Below, in pieces: positions 27,220 to 35,654 of a stretch of 64,000 nucleotides of DNA. Where the stretch lies: positions 3,200,001-3,264,000 of the forward strand of contig NZ_CP019947.1 in the NCBI RefSeq assembly GCF_002025205.1. Reading direction: 5' to 3'. How positions within the stretch are numbered: position 1 is the stretch's first letter; each line of letters opens with the position of its first letter. Below the pieces are notes generated by a model, which saw only the letters and a program-made list of their open reading frames with translations, was not told where the DNA came from and did no database searches. The position numbers were made by a program, and so were the translations under genes. The stretch comes from Pseudomonas sp. CC6-YY-74 (GTDB lineage Bacteria; Pseudomonadota; Gammaproteobacteria; Pseudomonadales; Pseudomonadaceae).

Positions 27220-28869
27220 TCAGAGCGCCGGCGTCTGCTCCCCTGCCTCGACTGTCGTCCCTGGTGTCCAGCGCTTCAACAACTGACCGACCCGGTAGCC
27301 GCGCCAGCCGAGCATGCGGGTCGCGGTCAGCACCCCGGCCATGAGAGCACCACCAACCCCGGCGGTAACGGTGTCCGCCCCGGTCAGGTAGAGGCCCTTG
27401 ATCGGCGTCTGGCAGTGAATCCAGTGTTGCTCGAAACGCTGCACCGTGTGGTCGATGCCGTAGATTTCGCCCTGCTCGTTCCACTGATACCACTCGCTGG
27501 ACAGCGGTGTGCCCAGCTCGCAGAAATCCAGCGCACCGCGCAGTTGCGGCTGATGACGGTAGAGCGTTTCCAGCAGGTGTTCGGTGAGCTCGGCCTTGAA
27601 GGCTTCGTACTCGGGGCCGCGCTTGCCCCAGGTGGTGCCCTTCCATTGGGCGAACCACTGCGGCTGGGTCGGCGCGACGATTTCCACCGTGGCCTTGTTC
27701 GGGTAGTGGGCATCCCAGGCCGGGTCCTTGGCAGAGGGGAAGCTGATGTAGATCAGCGGCATCGCCGGGTTCTGCCCGCTCTTGAAGCTGCTGACGTTGT
27801 AGTCGTGATCGTGGCTCGGGTAGACCCAGTAGTTGGTCTTCGGCAGGTGCAGGTCGGCGGCGCTGCCCTTGAACCCGGCGTACAGACAGAGGGTGGCCGC
27901 TGACAGTTCGACCTTCGGCAGGTGGTCCAGCAGGCCATGCTCGCTCGCCACCTGCGGCTCGAGCAGACGGGTATAGGTGGGCACCAGGCCGGCGCAGCTG
28001 ACAATCAGCGGGGCACGCAATTCGAAGCCGTCTTTCTGCATGCACACACCGACCGCGCGGCCCTTCTCGACCAGGATCTTGTCGACCCCGGCATAGGTGA
28101 ATACGTGGCCACCGGCGGCTTCGATGACCGGAATGATGGTTGCGGAAATTTTCGTGGCACCGCCCACCGGGTAGTTGCCGCCGGTGATGTAGTGCTTGGC
28201 GACCATGGCGTGCATGACGAACGCCGCCTCCGCCGGTGGCAGCCCGTAGTCGCCCCACTGGGCCGTGAGCACGCCGATCAGTTCCTGGTTCTGGGTCAGA
28301 CCTTCAAGCACTTCGCGAGTGGTCTTGAACATGTAGTCGGGCAGCCACAGACGGCGCAGTTTGCCGTAGAGCATACCCAGCGAGCGTGGCAGGGCCTGGC
28401 CGGCAAAGAAGCGCGGGACCTTGGCACTGACCTCGCTGAGCAGGTCGACATAACGGTCGAGCACCGCCGCTTCATCGGGGAAGTGGCGCTGCATCTCCGC
28501 CTTGAATTCCTCGCGCCCGGCCACGTAGTCATAGGTCTTGTCGCCGATCACGATGCGATCGTAATGCGCGTCCATCGACGCCCATTCGAGGTTGCCATCG
28601 CTGATCACATCGAACACCCGGCGGATCGCCGACCAGGGTTTGTGCACCTCACCAATGTAATGCACACCGACGTCCCACTCGTAGCCTGCACGCTCGTAGC
28701 TGTGGGTGTAGCCGCCGGCGGTGTAGTGCTGCTCGAGCACGCAGACACGCTTACCGAGTTTGGCCAGCAACGCGGCGGTGGTCAGGCCACCAATACCGGA
28801 GCCAATGATGATGGCGTCGTAGTCATTGCTGGCCAGGCGCGGGCGAAAGCGGGTACCGGTGCGTTTCAT
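27220..28869 (-). CDS. FAD-dependent CrtI/RetSat-type oxidoreductase
   Basis: A 549-residue flavoprotein. The N-terminal Rossmann motif is DAIIIGSGIGGLTTAALLAK with LEQHYTAGGYTHSYERAGYE after it, as in carotenoid isomerases, phytoene desaturases and all-trans-retinol 13,14-reductases. TGADTVTAGVGGALMAGVLT near the C terminus is the second FAD motif. Members act on polyene or long-chain hydrophobic substrates; the substrate is unknown. It is divergent from a PadR regulator, with two matching palindromes in the shared control region, so it is probably repressed by PadR. Confidence 0.85.
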   Translation of the reverse strand: MKRTGTRFRPRLASNDYDAIIIGSGIGGLTTAALLAKLGKRVCVLEQHYTAGGYTHSYERAGYEWDVGVHYIGEVHKPWSAIRRVFDVISDGNLEWASMDAHYDRIVIGDKTYDYVAGREEFKAEMQRHFPDEAAVLDRYVDLLSEVSAKVPRFFAGQALPRSLGMLYGKLRRLWLPDYMFKTTREVLEGLTQNQELIGVLTAQWGDYGLPPAEAAFVMHAMVAKHYITGGNYPVGGATKISATIIPVIEAAGGHVFTYAGVDKILVEKGRAVGVCMQKDGFELRAPLIVSCAGLVPTYTRLLEPQVASEHGLLDHLPKVELSAATLCLYAGFKGSAADLHLPKTNYWVYPSHDHDYNVSSFKSGQNPAMPLIYISFPSAKDPAWDAHYPNKATVEIVAPTQPQWFAQWKGTTWGKRGPEYEAFKAELTEHLLETLYRHQPQLRGALDFCELGTPLSSEWYQWNEQGEIYGIDHTVQRFEQHWIHCQTPIKGLYLTGADTVTAGVGGALMAGVLTATRMLGWRGYRVGQLLKRWTPGTTVEAGEQTPAL

Positions 28870-28890
28870 GGGAAGCCCCTGCGTTTTTAT

Positions 28891-28908
28891 TATGCAATTT
28901 TTTGCATA
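28891..28908. promoter_or_regulatory. PadR operator candidate 1
   Basis: TATGCAATTTTTTGCATA, a perfect inverted repeat TATGCAA-N4-TTGCATA, 22 bases before the oxidoreductase start on the minus strand. It shares the ATGCAA-N4-TTGCAT core with a second site 37 bases away (centre to centre). Confidence 0.65.
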
Positions 28909-28928
28909 CTAAGCAGGCTCTCCGCCCA

Positions 28929-28944
28929 ATGCAACTTTTTGCAT
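28929..28944. promoter_or_regulatory. PadR operator candidate 2
   Basis: ATGCAACTTTTTGCAT, the same ATGCAA-N4-TTGCAT palindrome. It lies 49 bases before the PadR start and beside a -10-like TATACT at 28951-28956. Two copies between divergent regulator and target genes suggest autoregulation plus target control. Confidence 0.65.
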
Positions 28945-28993
28945 AATCCGTATACTGCGGCGCTCGCCCCCATCGACCCGGTGAACGCTATCC

Positions 28994-29530
28994 ATGTCGC
29001 TCAAGCACGCCATCCTCATCCTCCTGGAAAGTGAACCCGGCAGCGGCTACGACCTGCTCAAGCGCTTCAAGGATGGCCTCGGCTATTTCTGGAATGCCAA
29101 GCACCAGCAGGTCTACCTGGAACTGAAAAAGCTCAACGAGGCCGGCTGGCTGGAGTTTGAAGCACAGACGCAGGAAACCCGCCCGGACAAGAAGGTCTAC
29201 CGCCTGACGCCGGCCGGCCACACAGAATTACTGCGCTGGCTCGCCGAGCCGGTGCAGCCCAACAAGATCAACGATGCGTTGCTGGTAAAGTTGTACGCGG
29301 GCGCCCATACCACGCTGGACAACCTGCGCGAGGAAATGCACCGGCACGTGGCGGTGCACCGCAAGACATTGGACAGCCTGCTGGACATCGAGCGTGAGTA
29401 TCTCGCTCAGCCGCAAGACCGCCGCGCCGCTCTGCGCCTGCCCTACCTGACCCTGCGCCGCGGCATACTCGGCGAACAGTCCTGGCTGGACTGGGCCGCG
29501 GAAGTCGAACTGGAACTGGCCCGCGCATAA
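28994..29530 (+). CDS. PadR family transcriptional regulator
   Basis: A 178-residue protein. The N-terminal winged helix-turn-helix reads SLKHAILILLESEPGSGYDL followed by FWNAKHQQVYLELKKL and KVYRLTPAGHTELLRWL, a textbook PadR domain, and the C-terminal helical part (Vir_C-like) supports dimerisation. Divergent from the CrtI/RetSat-like oxidoreductase. PadR proteins commonly repress a neighbouring gene and respond to an aromatic or hydrophobic ligand; the ligand here is unknown. Confidence 0.9.
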   Translation: MSLKHAILILLESEPGSGYDLLKRFKDGLGYFWNAKHQQVYLELKKLNEAGWLEFEAQTQETRPDKKVYRLTPAGHTELLRWLAEPVQPNKINDALLVKLYAGAHTTLDNLREEMHRHVAVHRKTLDSLLDIEREYLAQPQDRRAALRLPYLTLRRGILGEQSWLDWAAEVELELARA

Positions 29531-29591
29531 CGCGACAGCCCACCCCGGCATAGCGATCACTGTGCAGGGGTTGAGCCCAACGCGCCTCCAT

Positions 29592-30436
29592 TTAGGGGGC
29601 CTTTTCCTCGATCAGCCAATCCATCCGCCAGCCGGCCTGGCTTTGCCCGAGCAAGGTGGTCAGCCAGGGCAGGATCTGCTTGAGTTCGTCCTCCAGGCCC
29701 CAGGGCGGATTGCTGATCACCAGGCCGGAACCGTTCAGGCGTTGCGCGTCATCGGCGGGGTGCACATAGAGTTCGATGCGCAGCAGCGTGGGCGCATTGC
29801 TCTTTCCCAGGTCGCGGTAGAAGCGTCTGAGCTGGCCCAGTTCCTTGATCGGGTACCAGATCGCCACCACCGCCTGGCGCATCCGGCCAATGGCTTCGTT
29901 CAACGCCTGCACGCAGCGCTCCGGCTCATCGGCCTGTTCGAAGGGCGGATCGATCAGCAGCAGCACGCGCTTCTCGCGGCTCGGCAGCAAGGCCCGCGGC
30001 ACATGCCAGCCTTCACCCAGGTGCACGGCAACACGGCGGTCACCGGCCATGTTTTCCTTGAGCAGGCGACCGTCTTCCGGGTGTTTCTCGTTGAGGTGCA
30101 GACGATCCTGTTCGCGCGTCAGCATGCGCGCCAGCTCCGGCGAGCCCGGGTAATGCCGCAGCACGCCGCCGGGGTTCATGGCGCGAATCACTTCCAGGTA
30201 ATCGACCAGTTGATCCGGTACATCCTCGGCCTGCCACAGCCGGGCGATGCCCTGCAGCCATTCGCCGGTGCGGCTGGCCTGGTCCCCGCGAGGTCGTAGA
30301 GACCCACGCCGGCGTGGCTGTCGAGGTAGGCGAAAGGCGCGTCCTTGCGTGACAGCAGGGCGATCAAGCGACTCAAGATAACGTGTTTCAACACATCGGC
30401 ATGGTTGCCGGCATGGAAGGCGTGACGGTAGTTCAT
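29592..30436 (-). pseudogene. rlmJ: 23S rRNA (adenine2030-N6)-methyltransferase RlmJ, frame broken
   Basis: RlmJ methylates A2030 of 23S rRNA. The start MNYRHAFHAGNHADVLKHVI at 30436 and AYLDSHAGVGLYDL are unmistakable, but this frame then diverges. The remainder is in another frame (RTGEWLQGIARLWQ, MNPGGVLRHYPGSPELAR, VLLLIDPPFEQADEPER and VISNPPWGLEDEL). One base missing near 30290 (GCGAGG where GCGGAGG is expected) explains it; repaired length is 281 residues, as in E. coli. Either a real loss-of-function change or a sequencing error. Downstream of padR and convergent with it. Confidence 0.85.
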
Positions 30437-30571
30437 GTGCGGGCTCCTGTGGCCGCACAGCTTAACAGGCCGCCAGCAACTGCCGCGTCAGCATTTGCAC
30501 TGGCCACTACCGGCTGCAACTGGCTATGGTTATGCCTCCTGCGGCAACGCAACGTCATGGAGCGCAACCTT

Positions 30572-31615
30572 ATGCCACTGCAACAACTGCTGGGTATCGA
30601 CCTGCCATTGATCCAGGCCCCCATGGCCGGGGTGCAGAATCACGCACTGGCAGTGGCCGTATCGAATGCCGGCGGCCTTGGTTCGCTGCCCTGCGCCATG
30701 CTCGATGCCGCCGGGTTGCGCGCCGAGTTGACTACGCTGACGGCCAAGACCAGCAAGCCCTACAACCTCAACTTCTTCTGCCACGCCCCGGCGCAGGCCG
30801 ATGCGCAGCGGGAAGCGGCCTGGCGCAGCGCGCTGGAACCGTACTACGCCGAGCTAGGCATCGACCCGGCAGGCATCGGCAGTGGCCCTGGCCGGCAGCC
30901 GTTCAGTGCCGAGATGGCGGATCTGCTGGATGAGTTTCGCCCGGCCGTGGTGAGCTTCCACTTCGGCCTGCCCTGCGCCGAGTTGCTGGCCCGCGTCAAA
31001 GCCTGCGGGGCGAAGGTGCTCAGTTCGGCGACCACGCTTGAGGAAGCGCTCTGGCTACAGGAGCATGGCGTCGATGCGATCATCGCCCAGGGCCTGGAAG
31101 CCGGCGGCCATCGCGGCCACTTCCTCGATATGGACCTGAGTCGCCAGTGCGGCACCTTCGCCCTGCTGCCGCAGATCGTGGCGGCGGTGCGACTGCCGGT
31201 GATTGCCGCGGGCGGCATTGCCGATGCCCAAGGCGTGCGCGCGGCCATGGCCCTGGGCGCGGCCGGGGTGCAGATCGGCACGGCCTACCTCTGTTGCCCG
31301 GAAGCGACCACCAGCGCCATCCATCGCGCCGCATTGCACAGTCCGCAGGCGCGGCATACTGCCCTGACCAACCTGTTCAGCGGCCGCCCGGCGCGGGGCA
31401 TCGTCAACCGGCTAATCCGTGAGCAGGGGCCGATCAGCCCTGTGGCCCCGGGCTTTCCCTTGGCCACTGCCGCCATCGCACCCTTGCGCGCCAAGGCGGA
31501 AAGCCAGGGCAGCGGCGACTTCTCGCCACTCTGGGCCGGCCAGAATGTCAGCGGTTGCGCCGAGATAGAGGCCGGCGCACTGACCCGCGAACTGGCCAAG
31601 GGGTTTGCTCTCTGA
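30572..31615 (+). CDS. Nitronate monooxygenase family protein
   Basis: FMN-dependent TIM barrel of 347 residues that oxidises alkyl nitronates such as propionate 3-nitronate. It begins LLGIDLPLIQAPMAGVQ and has GGLGSLPCAM, IAQGLEAGGHRGHF with the catalytic His near residue 170, LPVIAAGGIADAQGVRAAMA near 215 and LGAAGVQIGTAYLCC. I chose ATG at 30572 because GGAG lies nine bases upstream; ATG at 30557 is an alternative. Divergent from rlmJ. Confidence 0.88.
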   Translation: MPLQQLLGIDLPLIQAPMAGVQNHALAVAVSNAGGLGSLPCAMLDAAGLRAELTTLTAKTSKPYNLNFFCHAPAQADAQREAAWRSALEPYYAELGIDPAGIGSGPGRQPFSAEMADLLDEFRPAVVSFHFGLPCAELLARVKACGAKVLSSATTLEEALWLQEHGVDAIIAQGLEAGGHRGHFLDMDLSRQCGTFALLPQIVAAVRLPVIAAGGIADAQGVRAAMALGAAGVQIGTAYLCCPEATTSAIHRAALHSPQARHTALTNLFSGRPARGIVNRLIREQGPISPVAPGFPLATAAIAPLRAKAESQGSGDFSPLWAGQNVSGCAEIEAGALTRELAKGFAL

Positions 31616-31697
31616 GCCTTTATCACGCTCATTAATAGTGCTGGGAGCCACACCTGAGCCTGCTTAGACTCGGCGCATCCTAACCGGAGATATACCC

Positions 31698-33500
31698 ATG
31701 TCCGAGTCCCTGCTCAGCTCCCGCAACCTGGCCTTCGAGCTTTACGAAGTGCTGGACGCCGAAGCCCTGACCCAGCGCGAACGCTTCGCCGAGCACAGCC
31801 GCGAGACCTTCGATGCGGCCATCGACACCGCGCGCAGCATCGCCGAAAAGCTGTTCGCCCCGCACAACCGCAAGAACGACGAACACGAGCCCGAGTACGT
31901 CGACGGCGCTGCGGTGCTGATTCCCGAGGTCAAGCCGGCGGTCGACGCCTTCCTCGAAGCCGGCTTCCTCAATGCCACCCGTGAGTTTGACGCCGGCGGC
32001 ATGCAGCTGCCCAATCTGCTGTCGCAGGCCTGCTTTGCCCACTTCCAGTCGGCTAACGCGGCAACCACCTCCTACCCCTTCCTGACCATGGGCGCGGCCA
32101 ACCTGATCGAAAGTTTCGGCAGCGCGGAACAGAAGCAGCGCTTCCTGCAGCCGATGATCGACGGCCGCTTCTTCGGCACCATGGCCCTGACCGAACCGCA
32201 TGCCGGCTCCTCCTTGTCGGACCTGCGCAGCAAGGCCGAACCGGCGGCTGACGGTAGCTACCGGATCAAGGGCAACAAAATCTTCATCTCCGGCGGCGAC
32301 CATCCGCTGAGCGAGAACATCGTGCACATGGTGTTGGCCAGGCTGCCGGACGCGCCGCCCGGAGTGAAGGGCATCAGTCTGTTTATCGTGCCGAAGTTTC
32401 TGGTTAACGACGACGGCTCCCTGGGGCCGCGCAACGACGTGATCCTGGCCGGTCTGTTCCACAAGATGGGCTGGCGCGGCACCACCTCCACCGCGCTGAA
32501 CTTCGGCGATAACGGCGAGTGCATCGGCTACCTGGTGGGCCAGCCGCACGCCGGCCTGTCCTATATGTTCCAGATGATGAACGAGGCGCGCATCGGCGTC
32601 GGCATGGGCGCGGTGATGCTCGGTTACGCCGGCTACCTGTACTCGCTGGACTATGCCCGCCAGCGCCCGCAAGGCCGCCAGCCGGACGGCAAGGACCCGA
32701 CCTCGAGTCAAGTGGCGATCATCGAGCACGCCGACGTGCGGCGCATGCTGCTGACCCAGAAGGCCTACGTCGAAGGCGCCTTCGACCTCGGCCTGTACGC
32801 CGCGCGCTTGTTCGACGACACCCAGACCCTGGAAACCGCAGAGCAACGGCGTATCGCCCTGGAGTTGCTGGATCTGCTCACGCCCATTGTCAAATCCTGG
32901 CCCTCGGAGTTCTGCCTGAAGGCCAACGAGCTGGCGATCCAGATCCTCGGTGGCCACGGCTACACCCGCGATTACCCGGTGGAGCAGTACTACCGCGACA
33001 ACCGCCTCAACCCGATCCACGAAGGCACCCACGGTATCCAGTCGCTCGACCTGCTCGGGCGCAAGGTCTCGATGAACGGCGGCGCGGCGCTCAAGCAACT
33101 GGTCAAGCTGATCCAGGACTGCTGCCAACGCGCCAGCGCACATGCGTCGCTGAACGCCCTGCGCCATCCGCTGGAGCAACTACTGGCGCGCCTGTCCGCC
33201 GTGACCCTGGCGCTGCTGGGCGACCTGATGAGCGGCAAGGTCAACCAGGGCCTGGCCAATTCGGCGCTGTACCTGAACGTCTTCGGTCATATGGTGATTG
33301 GCTGGCGCTGGCTGGAGCAGGCGATCAAGGCCGAGCAGGGTCTGGCGGCCGGCAATCCAGTCGACCGCGACTTCTATCGAGGCAAGCTGCAGGCCGCGCG
33401 TTACTTCCTGACCTGGGAAGTGCCGGGCTGCCAGCACAACCTGGCTATCCTCGAAGCGCGCGACGACACCTGCCTGAGCATGCAGAACAGCTGGTTCTAA
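31698..33500 (+). CDS. Acyl-CoA dehydrogenase, long form with C-terminal extension
   Basis: A 600-residue FAD enzyme that oxidises acyl-CoA to enoyl-CoA. Visible are the substrate/FAD signature GTMALTEPHAGSSLSDLRSK near residue 160, KGNKIFISGGDHPL near 195, AIQILGGHGYTRDYPVEQYY near 415 and NPIHEGTHGIQSLDLLGRKV near 440 with the probable catalytic Glu. A further domain to residue 600 is typical of the AcdA-like group. Syntenic with PA5020. A GGAGAT ribosome site precedes ATG 31698. Chain-length preference is unknown. Confidence 0.9.
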   Translation: MSESLLSSRNLAFELYEVLDAEALTQRERFAEHSRETFDAAIDTARSIAEKLFAPHNRKNDEHEPEYVDGAAVLIPEVKPAVDAFLEAGFLNATREFDAGGMQLPNLLSQACFAHFQSANAATTSYPFLTMGAANLIESFGSAEQKQRFLQPMIDGRFFGTMALTEPHAGSSLSDLRSKAEPAADGSYRIKGNKIFISGGDHPLSENIVHMVLARLPDAPPGVKGISLFIVPKFLVNDDGSLGPRNDVILAGLFHKMGWRGTTSTALNFGDNGECIGYLVGQPHAGLSYMFQMMNEARIGVGMGAVMLGYAGYLYSLDYARQRPQGRQPDGKDPTSSQVAIIEHADVRRMLLTQKAYVEGAFDLGLYAARLFDDTQTLETAEQRRIALELLDLLTPIVKSWPSEFCLKANELAIQILGGHGYTRDYPVEQYYRDNRLNPIHEGTHGIQSLDLLGRKVSMNGGAALKQLVKLIQDCCQRASAHASLNALRHPLEQLLARLSAVTLALLGDLMSGKVNQGLANSALYLNVFGHMVIGWRWLEQAIKAEQGLAAGNPVDRDFYRGKLQAARYFLTWEVPGCQHNLAILEARDDTCLSMQNSWF

Positions 33501-33521
33501 GGCTGACAGCGCGACCGACGC

Positions 33522-33680
33522 AGGGTGGGTTAGGCGCCTGCCTCGGTCGCCCATTGCATTCCACTCTCAATGGCGGCGTAACCCACCATTGCCGCCGACC
33601 GGGCTAACGCCTGGAGGGTTACGCGGCGCTCGACCTGCGAGGCAAACCGCCCCCTTCCTCCCGCGCCGCTAACCCACCCT
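33522..33680. repeat. Nested palindromic repeat downstream of acyl-CoA dehydrogenase
   Basis: This 327-base gap without a gene holds a nested inverted repeat. Outer arms AGGGTGGGTTAG (33522-33533) and CTAACCCACCCT (33669-33680) are perfect; an inner pair GCGTAACCC and GGGTTACGC lies inside. The GGGTGGGTTA word is reminiscent of a dispersed intergenic repeat in pseudomonads. No ORF is supported. Confidence 0.6.
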
Positions 33681-33711
33681 AGGCACTCAAGCAGAGCAAA
33701 CCACCAAGCGG

Positions 33712-33743
33712 ACGCCCCCATTGGATGAGCGGGGCGTTTTCTT
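33712..33743 (+). terminator. Intrinsic terminator
   Basis: ACGCCCC and GGGGCGT are perfect arms around a 12-base loop, followed by TTTTCTT. It probably ends the acyl-CoA dehydrogenase transcript ahead of the antiporter promoter. Confidence 0.75.
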
Positions 33744-33772
33744 GACAGTGAGACGAAGACGCAGGTTAGAAT
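33742..33772 (+). promoter_or_regulatory. Sigma-70-like promoter for the antiporter gene
   Basis: TTGACA at 33742-33747 is a consensus -35; TAGAAT at 33767-33772 is a good -10. The 19-base spacer is longer than optimal. The antiporter start codon is 56 bases downstream. Confidence 0.5.
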
Positions 33773-33827
33773 CGCTGGCACGCACCATGCATATCGATGC
33801 AGTCGCCTTCCGACCCGGAGTACCTCC

Positions 33828-35573
33828 TTGGACGCCAGCACCATCAATAATCTGTTCTTGATCGGTGCATTGCTGGTGGCCTTGAGCATTCTGGTCAGTG
33901 CGCTCGGTTCGCGTTTCGGCATTCCCATCCTGGTGATTTTCCTCGCGGTCGGCATGCTCGCCGGCGTTGATGGCCCAGGCGGCATCCTCTTCGAAAACTA
34001 CCCACTGGCCTATCTGGTGGGCAACCTGGCCTTGGCAATCATCCTGCTCGATGGCGGCATGCGCACCCGCGTTTCCAGTTTCCGCGTAGCCCTGTGGCCC
34101 TCCTTGTCCCTGGCCACGGTGGGGGTGCTGATCACCGCCGGGCTGACCGGCATGGCCGCCGCCTGGCTGTTCAACCTGAGCTGGATGGAAGGCTTGCTGA
34201 TCGGCGCCATCGTCGGCTCCACCGACGCCGCTGCGGTATTCAGCCTGCTCGGCGGGCGTGGCCTGAACGAACGGGTCAGCGCTACCCTGGAAATCGAATC
34301 GGGCAGTAACGATCCCATGGCGGTGTTCCTCACCGTGACCCTGATCGCCATGCTTGCCAGCGGCCAGGATGGCTTGAGCTGGTCACTACCCCTGCAACTG
34401 CTGCAGCAATTCGGCATCGGCGCGTTGTTCGGCCTGGGTGGCGGCTGGCTGCTACTGAATCTGGTCAACCGCATGGAGCTGGCCAACGGCCTCTACCCCT
34501 TGCTGGTGGTCAGCGGCGGGCTGATCATTTTCGCCATCACCAATGCCGCGGGCGGCAGCGGCATTCTGGCCATCTACCTGTGTGGCCTGCTGCTCGGCTA
34601 TCGGCCTATCCGCTCGCGTCACGGCATCCTGCACATGCTCGACGGCCTGGCCTGGCTGGCGCAGATCGGCATGTTCCTGGTACTCGGCCTGCTGGTCACA
34701 CCCCATGAACTGCTGCCGATTGCCCTGCCGGCGCTGGGCCTGGCCCTGTGGATGATTCTATTCGCCCGGCCACTGTCGATTCTTATTGGCCTGCTGCCAT
34801 TCAAAGGCTTTCATGACCGCGAGCGCGCCTTTATCGCCTGGGTTGGTTTGCGTGGCGCGGTGCCGATCATTCTCGCGGTGTTCCCCCTGATGGCCGGTCT
34901 GGAGAATGCCCAGCTGTTCTTCAATGTGGCCTTCTTCATCGTCTTGGTCTCCCTGCTGCTGCAGGGCACCAGCCTACCTTGGGCCGCCAAGCTGTTGCGC
35001 GTCACCGTGCCGCCAGAGCCGGCACCGATATCGCGCGCTGGCCTGGACGTGCACCCGACCAGCCAGTGGGAGCTGTTCATCTACCGACTGGGCGCGGAGA
35101 AGTGGTGCATCGGTGCCGCCCTGCGCGAACTGAAGATGCCCGAGGGCACCCGCATTGCCGCGTTGTTTCGCGACAAGGAACTGCTCCACCCCTCTGGCAG
35201 CACCCGCCTCGAAGCTGGCGACCTGCTCTGCGTAGTTGGCCACGAACACGACCTGCCAGGCTTGGGCAAACTGTTCAGCCAGGCACCGAAGCGTGGCCAG
35301 GATCTGCGCTTCTTCGGCGATTTCGTCCTGGAAGGCGACGCCGAACTCGGCGCGGTTGCCGCGCTGTACGGCCTGAAACTGGCCGACATCAACGGCCAGC
35401 AAGCGCTAGGCCGCTTTATCGCCAAGCAGATCGGCGGCGAACCGGTGATCGGCGATCAGGTCGAGTGGCAGGGCCTGCTCTGGACAGTGGCGGCGATGGA
35501 GGGGAACAAGGTCCGCAAAGTCGGCGTCAAATTTCCCGAAGGTAGCCGTCCAGGGCCAGGGCTGTTTCTCTGA
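33828..35573 (+). CDS. Potassium/proton antiporter, CPA1 family with TrkA-C domain (NhaP2/CvrA-like)
   Basis: A 581-residue protein with about 12 membrane segments (residues 5-390), including [20 protein letters not shown] with the ion-binding Asp and [12 protein letters not shown], both conserved in CPA1 antiporters. After residue 400 come a cytosolic TrkA-C domain ([17 protein letters not shown]) and a CorC/HlyC-type C-terminal domain. This layout is that of NhaP2/CvrA, which exports potassium and protects against low osmolarity. The start is TTG at 33828, supported by GGAG eight bases upstream. Syntenic with PA5021. Confidence 0.88.
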   Translation: MDASTINNLFLIGALLVALSILVSALGSRFGIPILVIFLAVGMLAGVDGPGGILFENYPLAYLVGNLALAIILLDGGMRTRVSSFRVALWPSLSLATVGVLITAGLTGMAAAWLFNLSWMEGLLIGAIVGSTDAAAVFSLLGGRGLNERVSATLEIESGSNDPMAVFLTVTLIAMLASGQDGLSWSLPLQLLQQFGIGALFGLGGGWLLLNLVNRMELANGLYPLLVVSGGLIIFAITNAAGGSGILAIYLCGLLLGYRPIRSRHGILHMLDGLAWLAQIGMFLVLGLLVTPHELLPIALPALGLALWMILFARPLSILIGLLPFKGFHDRERAFIAWVGLRGAVPIILAVFPLMAGLENAQLFFNVAFFIVLVSLLLQGTSLPWAAKLLRVTVPPEPAPISRAGLDVHPTSQWELFIYRLGAEKWCIGAALRELKMPEGTRIAALFRDKELLHPSGSTRLEAGDLLCVVGHEHDLPGLGKLFSQAPKRGQDLRFFGDFVLEGDAELGAVAALYGLKLADINGQQALGRFIAKQIGGEPVIGDQVEWQGLLWTVAAMEGNKVRKVGVKFPEGSRPGPGLFL

Positions 35574-35654
35574 CCGACTGCTGCAAACCCGCTGCGCCAC
35601 GCTTTTCAGCAGCCTGTTAGACTCAACCTCTTTTCCAGCAGCACGATCGCGACC

